A stretch of DNA of 13,086 nt from an uncultured Panacagrimonas sp. (GTDB lineage: Bacteria; Pseudomonadota; Gammaproteobacteria; Nevskiales; Nevskiaceae): NCBI GenBank assembly GCA_946481265.1, contig CAMLNE010000084.1, forward strand, positions 1-13,086, in the 5' to 3' direction. The notes beneath the pieces were generated by a model. That model made no database searches, was not told where the DNA came from, and saw only the letters and a list, made by a program, of their open reading frames with translations. Both the position numbers and the translations under genes were made by a program. Below are positions 6,906 through 12,724 of the stretch, piece by piece (position 1 is the first letter of the stretch; each line of letters begins with the position of its first letter).

Positions 6906-6955
6906 TGACGCCAAAGCGACCTCCGCCGCCGTGACCGAAATAGCGTTAACAGGCC

Positions 6956-8074
6956 CTAGGGCATATGGATCGTCGAGGCGTCCGTCGCCCCGGCATCCCG
7001 CAGGGGCCCGCTTGAATCCCCCGAGGCCATCTCGGGTTCGTCCAATGGCGGCAGCTCGCGAACCACACGGAAGCCGAAGGCGTCGCCGTACCCGGTCGCC
7101 GAATCGGCATCGCGCTTGGCGACGCGCAGCGTACGGGGATGGTTGCCCCAGCCGCCGCCGCGATTCACCCGCTTGCTGCAGTCACCCCCCTGGGTCCAGG
7201 CCGACCCGTCGGTGGGCGCACCGGTGTAGTCGTTGTGCCAGCAGTCCTGCACCCACTCCCAGACATTGCCCTGCATGTCGTACACGCCCCAGGGGTTGGG
7301 CGGGTAGCTGCCGACCGGCGCGGTGAAGGCATAGCCGTCAAGGCAGTGGACGCTCCAGAACCAGTTGGGCCGCAGGTTGTGCCCCGCGATGTCCAGGAGG
7401 TTGGCATTGTCACAGCCCGTGGCGATCGACTCGCCCCAGGGAAAGCTCGTCGTGGTGCCCGCCCGCGCCGCGTACTCCCATTCGGCCTCGGTGGGCAGCC
7501 GGTAGCGGTGGCCGGTCTTGCGGCTGAGCCAGGCGACGTACTGCTGCGCGTCGAGCCAGCTGACATTGATGACCGGGTGGAAGCCGCGGCCCCAGCCCAG
7601 GTCGTCGGGTCGTCGCTGGCAGAAGCCGTCGGCCCAGCAGGCGTCCCACTCCAGGAAGGTGGTCTCGAAGCGGCCGATGGCGAAGGGACCAACCTGCACT
7701 TCGCGGACCGGACGCTCGTAGTTGAGGCCGGTATCACCGAGCTCCCCCATCAGGAAGCGGCCGCCGGGCAGCGTGACCATGTCGGGTGTGTCGACGCAGT
7801 CTCGCCACACGTCGTGCGCCGCCCTGGATCCGGCCTTCCCGGTGGGCACGCAGGTCGGGGTCCTGCGGTCCTTCACCGCCGACTTGACCGCCGCGTCGGT
7901 GCGCGCCCGATCATGCCTCCTGCTTTTTGCCTTCGCCTTCGCGGGCGGCGCGGCGGCGGCCGCTTCCTCTGCCGCTATCGCATCCGGCGACTGCGCCTGG
8001 GCGGTGACGGCGCTGGCGAACAGGAGCAGGCCGATCGCCCAGGGGAACGTGATTCGCGCAGTGGCACCCGGCAT
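6956..8074 (-). CDS. Exported SUMF1/FGE-sulfatase-domain protein
   Basis: 372 residues with a signal peptide (MPGATARITFPWAIGLLLFASAVTAQA, cut before QSP), an Ala/Lys/Arg-rich linker (about 33-72), and a formylglycine-generating-enzyme-like domain (about 97-340). Domain hallmarks are MVTLPGGRFLMG (99-110), HPVINVSWLDAQQYVAWL (166-183), YRLPTEAEWEYAARAG (191-206), WGVYDMQGNVWEWVQD (262-277), RVNRGGGWG (302-310) and GFRVVRE (334-340). True FGEs carry two copper-binding cysteines in the segment after RGGSW; here it reads GNHPRTLRVAKRDAD with none. It is therefore unlikely to oxidise sulfatase cysteines. It may be structural, binding or another SUMF1-fold enzyme. Several cysteines (75, 93, 146, 152, 221, 244, 278, 299) could form disulfides. 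No sulfatase is nearby. Confidence 0.88.
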   Translation of the reverse strand: MPGATARITFPWAIGLLLFASAVTAQAQSPDAIAAEEAAAAAPPAKAKAKSRRHDRARTDAAVKSAVKDRRTPTCVPTGKAGSRAAHDVWRDCVDTPDMVTLPGGRFLMGELGDTGLNYERPVREVQVGPFAIGRFETTFLEWDACWADGFCQRRPDDLGWGRGFHPVINVSWLDAQQYVAWLSRKTGHRYRLPTEAEWEYAARAGTTTSFPWGESIATGCDNANLLDIAGHNLRPNWFWSVHCLDGYAFTAPVGSYPPNPWGVYDMQGNVWEWVQDCWHNDYTGAPTDGSAWTQGGDCSKRVNRGGGWGNHPRTLRVAKRDADSATGYGDAFGFRVVRELPPLDEPEMASGDSSGPLRDAGATDASTIHMP

Positions 8075-8079
8075 CAGGC

Positions 8080-8086
8080 CCTCCTT
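8080..8086 (-). promoter_or_regulatory. Shine-Dalgarno that sets the SUMF1-like start
   Basis: The minus strand reads AAGGAGG, a full match to the anti-Shine-Dalgarno, 5 bases before the ATG at 8074. In-frame ATGs at 8128 and 8188 are less likely because they would bury the signal peptide. Confidence 0.8.
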
Positions 8087-8101
8087 CGGATCCGAGCCTC
8101 G

Positions 8102-8107
8102 ATCATA
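8102..8107 (-). promoter_or_regulatory. -10 element for the SUMF1-like gene
   Basis: TATGAT on the minus strand matches the -10 consensus at 5 of 6 positions. Transcription would start near 8095 and give a short leader carrying the strong Shine-Dalgarno. No clear -35 is visible. Confidence 0.4.
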
Positions 8108-8208
8108 AGCGTGGGAAGAGGCGACCATGCCAGGTGGTTCAGGGTTCCGTTCCCCCGCCTTCCACGGGCATGCCGCCGACGCCGCCATGCCGGCCGCTCC
8201 CGCCGGGC

Positions 8209-8220
8209 GGACGGCCGTCC
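8209..8220. repeat. 12-base palindrome between divergent genes
   Basis: GGACGGCCGTCC is a perfect palindrome, extended imperfectly by GGC/CGCC on its flanks. It lies about 34 bases upstream of the sugE -10 element and could be an operator or simply GC-rich sequence. Confidence 0.35.
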
Positions 8221-8250
8221 CGCCGCGATGGACGCGTGATCGGAGAGGCA

Positions 8251-8262
8251 GGTTAAGATCGC
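8251..8262 (+). promoter_or_regulatory. -10-like promoter element for sugE
   Basis: GGTTAAGATCGC holds TAAGAT (8254-8259). The predicted transcript start, near 8266, falls at the foot of the first riboswitch hairpin, so the aptamer would sit at the extreme 5' end of the mRNA. Confidence 0.5.
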
Positions 8263-8266
8263 CGGC

Positions 8267-8317
8267 GCGCAGGGACGACCCGGCGCCATCGGCACGCCTA
8301 CTCCCGGGGACGGCCCC
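8267..8317 (+). ncRNA. Guanidine-II (mini-ykkC) riboswitch
   Basis: Two hairpins with the class-defining ACGR loops. Hairpin 1 (8267-8286) is GCGC, an A-G mismatch, then GGG-ACGA-CCC and GCGC. Hairpin 2 (8306-8317) is GGGG-ACGG-CCCC. The linker is 19 bases, within the range known for this class. In guanidine-II RNAs each ACGR loop binds one guanidinium and the two loops dock, exposing the ribosome-binding site. The coding start follows 23 bases after hairpin 2, behind a purine-rich GAGCGAG (8324-8330). The downstream gene is SugE/Gdx, the usual guanidinium exporter under this control. Loop sequences, spacing, promoter position and gene identity agree. The anti-Shine-Dalgarno pairing is not obvious to me; only a short CUC/GAG match between linker and 3' region is visible. 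Confidence 0.88.
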
Positions 8318-8340
8318 ATTCCCGAGCGAGATTCGCCGTC

Positions 8341-8658
8341 ATGTCGAGCTGGATCGTGCTGGCCTTCGCCGGCCTGCTGGAAGTGGTTTTTGCCGTCGCC
8401 CTCAAACAGAGCCGCGGCTTTTCCCATCTGCCGATGACCTTGCTGGCGGCACTTGCCATGATCGGCAGCCTCGGCCTGCTCGCGCTGGCGATGCGCGAGA
8501 TCCCGATCAGCGCGGCCTACGTGGTCTGGACCGGAATCGGTGCCGTCGGCACCGTCCTCGTCGGCATCCTGCTGTTCGGCGAGGCGGCCTCCACCCTGCG
8601 CCTGGCCAGCATCGCGCTGATCCTGGCCGGGATGATCGGTCTGAAGTTCGGCTCCTGA
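8341..8658 (+). CDS. sugE: SMR-family guanidinium exporter SugE/Gdx
   Basis: 105 residues with four transmembrane helices, the normal small-multidrug-resistance size. The sequence tracks E. coli SugE: SWIVLAFAGLLEVVFAVALK with essential Glu14, then AYVVWTGIGAVGTVLVGILLFGE (residues 60-82) and RLASIALILAGMIGLK at the end. Gdx-type members export guanidinium in exchange for protons as antiparallel dimers. The riboswitch-like leader supports the guanidinium-exporter subtype rather than an EmrE-like multidrug pump. The ATG at 8341 fits the family N-terminus; the ribosome-binding site is weak, as expected if translation is controlled. It is convergent with speD. Confidence 0.95.
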   Translation: MSSWIVLAFAGLLEVVFAVALKQSRGFSHLPMTLLAALAMIGSLGLLALAMREIPISAAYVVWTGIGAVGTVLVGILLFGEAASTLRLASIALILAGMIGLKFGS

Positions 8659-8686
8659 GGCCGGGCGCCCGGCGCCGCCAGGAGCC
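8650..8686. terminator. Long hairpin between convergent sugE and speD
   Basis: GGCTCCTG (8650-8657, overlapping the sugE stop) pairs perfectly with CAGGAGCC (8679-8686). Between them lies a 14-base palindrome GCCGGGCGCCCGGC (8660-8673) that can form an inner hairpin. There is no U-tract. It is probably a shared transcript-end or mRNA-protecting structure for both genes. Confidence 0.5.
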
Positions 8687-8698
8687 CCGCTGCGGGCA

Positions 8699-9496
8699 TC
8701 AGCGCTGGATGTTGCGGCCGTAGAAAACTTCCATGATCTCGTGGTTGACGCGATCGCGGATGCGCTTGGCTTCGCGCGGCGGCAGCTCGGAGACACCTTC
8801 GCCGAACAGGTAGGTGTCCAGGTCCAGTTCCTTGAGCCGCATCTTGGTGTGGAAGATGCTCTCCTGGTAGACGTTGACGTCCACCATGTCGTACCGGTCG
8901 CGCAGGCTGCGCGAGATGAAGTTCTGGATCGAGTCGATCTGGTGATCGATGAAGTGCTTCATGCCGCGCACGTTGCGGGTGAAGCCGCGCACGCGGTAGT
9001 CCATCACCACGATGTCGCTCTCGAAGCTCTTGATCAGGAAGTTCAGCGCCTTGAGCGGCGAGATCTTTCCGCAGGTCGACACGTCGATGTCGGCGCGGAA
9101 GGTGCTGATGCCCGAGTCCGGATGCGTCTCCGGGTACGTGTGCACCGTGATGTGGCTCTTGTCCAGGTGCGTGACCACGGACTTCTTCTTGGCCGTGGTC
9201 GGCGTCGGCAGGCCGTCGTGGTGTCCTTCCGAGATCAGCATCGTCACGCTCGCGCCCTGCGGATCGTAGTCCTGGCGCGCGACGTTGAGGATGTTGGCGC
9301 CGATGATGTCCGCCACCTCGGTCAGGATCGCGGTCAGGCGCTCGGCGTTGTAGGCCTCGTCGATGTACTCGATGTACTCGCGCTTGTGCTCCGTGGTGCG
9401 CGCGTAGCAGATGTCGTAGATGTTGAACGACAGCGACTTCGTGAGGTTGTTGAATCCGAGCAGCTTGAGCTTCGGATTACTGGTGGGTTTGGCCAA
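8699..9496 (-). CDS. speD: S-adenosylmethionine decarboxylase proenzyme (SpeD)
   Basis: 265 residues, matching the E. coli-type SpeD length. It decarboxylates SAM to supply aminopropyl groups for spermidine synthesis. Highly conserved blocks are [22 protein letters not shown] (near 11-32), [11 protein letters not shown] (75-85), [18 protein letters not shown] (110-127), [20 protein letters not shown] (133-152) and [10 protein letters not shown] (166-175). Ser114 in LDKSH is the self-cleavage residue that becomes the pyruvoyl group, and Cys142 is the conserved catalytic cysteine. The start is a TTG at 9494-9496 with GGGAGA 5 bases upstream; there is no nearby in-frame ATG and the family N-terminus begins here. 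It sits downstream of the osmC-family gene with a candidate promoter in between. Confidence 0.97.
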   Translation of the reverse strand: MAKPTSNPKLKLLGFNNLTKSLSFNIYDICYARTTEHKREYIEYIDEAYNAERLTAILTEVADIIGANILNVARQDYDPQGASVTMLISEGHHDGLPTPTTAKKKSVVTHLDKSHITVHTYPETHPDSGISTFRADIDVSTCGKISPLKALNFLIKSFESDIVVMDYRVRGFTRNVRGMKHFIDHQIDSIQNFISRSLRDRYDMVDVNVYQESIFHTKMRLKELDLDTYLFGEGVSELPPREAKRIRDRVNHEIMEVFYGRNIQR

Positions 9497-9501
9497 GCGG
9501 G

Positions 9502-9507
9502 TCTCCC
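9502..9507 (-). promoter_or_regulatory. Shine-Dalgarno for the TTG start of speD
   Basis: The minus strand reads GGGAGA, 5 bases before the TTG, which supports the non-ATG start. Confidence 0.65.
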
Positions 9508-9517
9508 GAGAACGCGC

Positions 9518-9537
9518 GCGCCCGGCTCTCCGGGCGC
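9518..9537 (-). other. Hairpin in the speD leader
   Basis: GCGCCCGG and CCGGGCGC form a perfect 8-bp stem with a 4-base loop (AGAG in the mRNA). It begins only a few bases after the predicted transcript start near 9542 and ends 21 bases before the TTG. It could be a 5' stabilising hairpin or a regulatory leader. It also lies downstream of the osmC stop, so it could weakly terminate that transcript. Confidence 0.5.
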
Positions 9538-9548
9538 CATAAACGCGG

Positions 9549-9554
9549 ATTATG
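9549..9554 (-). promoter_or_regulatory. -10 element for speD
   Basis: CATAAT on the minus strand matches the -10 consensus at 5 of 6 positions. It lies in the gap between the osmC-family gene and speD and predicts a leader of about 46 bases. No clear -35 is visible. Confidence 0.4.
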
Positions 9555-9593
9555 GGGCAGGACGGTGACGTACGTGCGTCCCTGCCTGCGCCG

Positions 9594-10016
9594 TCACGCG
9601 GATGGGCGGATCTCGTGCGAATGGGTGACGTTCACTCCGCCTCGCTTGAGCATGATCGAGGCCGAGCAGTACTTGTCGGCAGACAGCTCCACGGCCCGCT
9701 TCACCTGCTTGTCGCTGAGCCCTTCACCGCTGATCACGAACTTGAGATGGATGTCGGTGAAGACCTTGGGCTCGGTGTCCGCCCGCGTGCCCTCGACCTC
9801 GACGAAACAGTCCGTCACCGGCTGGCGCGCCTTCTTGAGGATGTGGATCACATCCACTGCCGAGCAGGCCCCCACCGACATCAGCATCAGTTCCATCGGC
9901 CGCGCGCCGAGATTGCGCCCGCCGATCTCGGCGGGTCCGTCGATCACCACCGCGTGACTGCTGCCCGTCTCCCCGACGAAAGCGGCGTTCTCCACCCACT
10001 TGATCCGCGCCTGCAT
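9594..10016 (-). CDS. OsmC-family peroxiredoxin-like protein
   Basis: 140 residues, the OsmC/Ohr family size. The two redox cysteines are present: Cys51 in [12 protein letters not shown] and Cys117 in [21 protein letters not shown] (40-51) and the C-terminal HSHE are also family-like. OsmC proteins reduce organic peroxides; this subgroup is the kind found beside CRP-type regulators, and its substrate is unclear. The ATG at 10016 has AAGGGA 7 bases upstream. The frame is open far beyond it but overlaps the divergent crp-like gene antisense, so the longer version is not real. As I recall, Pseudomonas aeruginosa has the same vfr, OsmC-like, speD gene order, so this is probably an old conserved cluster. 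Confidence 0.92.
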   Translation of the reverse strand: MQARIKWVENAAFVGETGSSHAVVIDGPAEIGGRNLGARPMELMLMSVGACSAVDVIHILKKARQPVTDCFVEVEGTRADTEPKVFTDIHLKFVISGEGLSDKQVKRAVELSADKYCSASIMLKRGGVNVTHSHEIRPSA

Positions 10017-10047
10017 GGTGCTGTCCCTTGAAGTGCTTGAGGCCCCG

Positions 10048-10056
10048 ACAATTGTG
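10048..10056. promoter_or_regulatory. ACAATTGT palindrome in the divergent osmC/crp-like promoter region
   Basis: ACAATTGT (10048-10055) is an 8-base palindrome in the 93-base divergent gap. On the minus strand CACAAT (10056-10051) could be the -10 element of the osmC-family gene. On the plus strand TGTGCTACTTT, with TG before a -10-like TACTTT (10058-10063), could start the crp-like gene. The overlap would link the two promoters. Confidence 0.3.
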
Positions 10057-10109
10057 CTACTTTCAGGGAAAACAAGGCGCGCGCCTGCGCGCCCCGGGAG
10101 CCGAAGGGG

Positions 10110-10724
10110 ATGTTTCACAAGCCTGCCATCAAGGAGTTCATCGATTTTTCGCGCAAGCGGAGCTTCGGTCCGAAGCACAACATCCTCAACGCTGGCGACG
10201 AGCCGCGTTCGCTCTACCTGATCGTCGAGGGCTCGGTCAGCGTGCTGACCAAGGAGGGCGATCGCGAGATGGTCCTGGCCTACCTCAACCCCGGCGAGTT
10301 CTTCGGCGAGATGTGCCTGTTCCCCGAGCAGCGCACCCGCACCGCGATCGTGCGCTCGCGCACCCCCATCCTGGTCGCCGAGATGGAACTGGCCACCTTC
10401 CGCGATTTCGTGCGCAAGCAGCCGGACATCATGTTCGAGGTCGCAGGACAGCTCGCCGCGCGCCTGCGCGACACCAGCCGCCGCCTGCGCGACCTCGCCT
10501 TCCTCGATGTGGCCGGGCGCCTGGCGCATGAACTGCTGGAGCTCTGCCGCAAGCCGGACGCAATGCTCAATCCCAAGGGGATCGTGATCAAGACCAGCCG
10601 CCAGGAGCTCGCGCGCATCGTGGGCTGTTCACGCGAGATGGCCGGTCGCGTGCTCAAAAAGCTGGAGGAAGACGGCATCATCGCCAGCCAGGGCCGCTCG
10701 ATCCTGGTGTTCAATCCGGCCTGA
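10110..10724 (+). CDS. CRP/FNR-family transcription regulator (Vfr/Clp-like)
   Basis: 204 residues: cyclic-nucleotide-binding domain (about 10-115), dimerisation helix, then a winged helix-turn-helix (about 160-204). The phosphate-binding region GEFFGEMCLF (62-71) with Glu67, then RTA (77-79), matches the cAMP pocket of E. coli CRP (Glu72, Arg82, Ser83 as Thr). Thr122-Ser123 matches CRP Thr127-Ser128. The recognition helix GCSREMAGRVLKKLEEDG (172-189) keeps the three base-contacting residues Arg175, Glu176 and Arg180, so a TGTGA-N6-TCACA-type target is expected. It may be a cAMP sensor like Vfr or respond to another ligand, as Xanthomonas Clp does to cyclic di-GMP. GGGAG lies 9 bases before the ATG; a second AAGGGG abuts it. 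Confidence 0.93.
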   Translation: MFHKPAIKEFIDFSRKRSFGPKHNILNAGDEPRSLYLIVEGSVSVLTKEGDREMVLAYLNPGEFFGEMCLFPEQRTRTAIVRSRTPILVAEMELATFRDFVRKQPDIMFEVAGQLAARLRDTSRRLRDLAFLDVAGRLAHELLELCRKPDAMLNPKGIVIKTSRQELARIVGCSREMAGRVLKKLEEDGIIASQGRSILVFNPA

Positions 10725-10782
10725 GCCGCGCGCCGCCAGGCGCCGCTGGTCCGGCACCACATCGGCAAGTTTCGAAACCGGT

Positions 10783-10806
10783 GCCCCCCGACTTCTCGCC
10801 GGGGGC
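10783..10806. terminator. Hairpin between the crp-like and DUF885 genes
   Basis: GCCCCC (10783-10788) pairs with GGGGGC (10801-10806), enclosing CGA/TCG and a CTTC loop with a 2-base bulge. It touches the minus-strand TAG stop (10806-10808). A 10-base palindrome GTTTCGAAAC lies at 10769-10778. No U-tract is visible. Confidence 0.35.
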
Positions 10807-12650
10807 TACGGTGCGGACCGCGCCGCGATCCAGGCATCCACGTTCTGCTCGAGCAGGTCCAGCGGTAGCGGACCGCTGCCCAGCACGACGTCATGGAAGG
10901 CCCGTACGTCGAACCGCTCGCCGAGCTTCTCCTGCGCCCGCTTGCGCAGTTCGCGAATCTTGAGCTCGCCGATCTTGTAGGCCAGTGCCTGCGCCGGCAT
11001 GGCGAGGTAGCGATCGACCTCGACGGCCACCTCGTCGGCGGACATCGCCGTATTGGCCAGCGCGTACTCGCGCGCGCGCTTGCGCGTCCAGCCCTTGGCG
11101 TGCAGGCCGGTGTCGACCACCAGACGCACGGCGCGCCACATCTCGAAGCTGAGCCGACCGAAGCGCGAGCCGGCGTCCTGGTACAGGCCCAGTTCCTCTC
11201 CGAGCGATTCGGCATACAGCCCCCAGCCCTCGACGAAGGCGGTCAGTTCCAGGCCGTGCCGGCGGAAGTCCGGCAGGTCCGCCAGTTCGTTTGCCAGGGC
11301 GATCTGCAGATGGTGTCCCGGCACCGCTTCATGCAGGGTCAGCGCCTCCATCTCCCAGCCGGCCCGGGTCTCCGGTTTCCAGGTATTGGCGTAGAAGTAG
11401 CCCGCGCGCGCGCCGTCCGCCGACGGCGGGTAGTAATAAGCGGCAGGTGCCGAGGGAGCGGCGAGCTCCGGGATCGCGCGCACGCCGTAGGGCGTGCGCG
11501 GCAACTTGCCGAACAGGCGCGGCAGCTCCGGGTCGATGCGCTTGGCGATCGCGCGATACGCGTTCAGCAGGGCAGCCTCGTCGCGATACTGGTAGCGCGG
11601 ATTCCAGCTCAGCTTCTCCCTGAAACGGGCCATGCTGCCGCTGTGTCCGGCCTGCCGCATCAGACTGCTCATCTCAGCGCGCAGGCGCGACACTTCGGAC
11701 AGGCCCAGCTCGTGAAGCTGGTCAGGCGCGAGCCGGCTGTCGGTGTGATGCCGTATGAGCCAGGCATAGAACTCGGCGCCGCGCGGCTGGGCCGACAGGC
11801 CGATGTCCCGGTCAGGACAGGCGGGGATGTACTCCTTCTCGAGGAATTCGTGCAGCGTGCGCAGCGCCGGCACCGCCGTCTCGAGGATGGCCGACTGCGC
11901 GGCCAGCTCGAGCTGGGTTTGCACGTCCTGCGCGATCGTCTCGGGGTACTTCCGGAACGGTGCGTAGAAAGGGCTGTCCTGCGCACGTGTGACCAGCTGC
12001 TGCTCGATCTGCGGCAGCACGCGCTCCATGACGATGCGCGGGCGTAGCCGCTTCTCGGCCATGCCGGTGCGCATGAGCGCGATGGTCTGCTCCACCAGCG
12101 TGTCGAGACCCTGCAGGCGGGCCAGCCAGTTCTCGTAGTCCCTGACCGTGGCGAACGGGGTGAACTCGATGATCTGCGCCAGCAACTGCACGCCCTCCAA
12201 CTGGCTCAGCGGCATCAGCTCGGGTTTGAACAGCTCGCCCTGGAGGCGGTCTTCCAGGTGGCGACGGAACAGGTCGTAGTTGAGTTGCTCGGCTGGCGGC
12301 AGCCGGTCGCGGCCGATGCGCTCGAGTCGCGAAAGCGCCGCGCGATCCTGCGCGTAATCGGCCTGGATGATCTCGGGACTCAGGTCGTCCCATCGATCGT
12401 TGTAGCGGCGATCGCCCAGGTAGGTGGCCAGGATCGGACTGCGTTCGAGACGTCGCTGCCAGGTTTCATCGAACAGCCCGCGCAGTTCGTCGGTGCGCTG
12501 CTGCTCGACGGCGGCGGGGTCCAGCGGGCCCGGCAGCGGCGACGTATCGCCGACCGGCGTCGGGTCACCGCAAGCGCAGAGCCCGGCCAGCAACAGCGCC
12601 AGGCCCAGCGCTCGCAGGCGGCGCACGCCGCTTCGGGTACCGGACACCAT
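10806..12650 (-). CDS. DUF885 lipoprotein, probable metallopeptidase
   Basis: 614 residues. The N-terminus is a lipoprotein signal: RRLRALGLALLLAGLCAC ends in an LCAC lipobox with Cys27 as the likely lipidated residue, followed by GDPTPVGDTSP. Gly-Asp at +2/+3 may favour either membrane. The rest is a DUF885 protein. Its signature LHEAVPGHHLQIAL (about 439-452) is an HE-x3-GHH metal-binding motif, followed by FVEGWGLYAESLGEE (472-486) with a probable third ligand, and YLAMPAQALAYKIG (548-561). DUF885 proteins are thought to be zinc peptidases of the cell envelope; substrate is unknown. I chose the ATG at 12650 because it gives a normal lipoprotein signal. The in-frame ATG at 12728 would add 26 Pro/Arg-rich residues, but it overlaps the upstream stop as ATGA, so coupled initiation there cannot be excluded. 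Confidence 0.9.
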   Translation of the reverse strand: MVSGTRSGVRRLRALGLALLLAGLCACGDPTPVGDTSPLPGPLDPAAVEQQRTDELRGLFDETWQRRLERSPILATYLGDRRYNDRWDDLSPEIIQADYAQDRAALSRLERIGRDRLPPAEQLNYDLFRRHLEDRLQGELFKPELMPLSQLEGVQLLAQIIEFTPFATVRDYENWLARLQGLDTLVEQTIALMRTGMAEKRLRPRIVMERVLPQIEQQLVTRAQDSPFYAPFRKYPETIAQDVQTQLELAAQSAILETAVPALRTLHEFLEKEYIPACPDRDIGLSAQPRGAEFYAWLIRHHTDSRLAPDQLHELGLSEVSRLRAEMSSLMRQAGHSGSMARFREKLSWNPRYQYRDEAALLNAYRAIAKRIDPELPRLFGKLPRTPYGVRAIPELAAPSAPAAYYYPPSADGARAGYFYANTWKPETRAGWEMEALTLHEAVPGHHLQIALANELADLPDFRRHGLELTAFVEGWGLYAESLGEELGLYQDAGSRFGRLSFEMWRAVRLVVDTGLHAKGWTRKRAREYALANTAMSADEVAVEVDRYLAMPAQALAYKIGELKIRELRKRAQEKLGERFDVRAFHDVVLGSGPLPLDLLEQNVDAWIAARSAP

Positions 12651-12724
12651 GCTCAGCGCCTGCGAAGGAACCGGACGCCGTGGCGAGGGCGCGTGCAGCG
12701 GGCGGGGACGTTCTTCAAGGACTC

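Noticed and set aside
6822..6914. N-terminal extension of the methyltransferase-like protein to an upstream ATG
   Set aside because: It would run through the long palindrome, place about 30 Arg/Pro-rich residues before the signal peptide, and ignore the good Shine-Dalgarno before 6821.
10048..10069. Autoregulatory CRP site upstream of the crp-like gene
   Set aside because: TGTGC at 10054-10058 has no matching TCACA-type right half at 6-base spacing. A single half-site is not enough.
10893..12047. A 384-codon plus-strand frame inside the DUF885 gene
   Set aside because: It is antisense to a gene with a clear metal-binding signature. Its composition is shadow-like and it has no recognisable domain.
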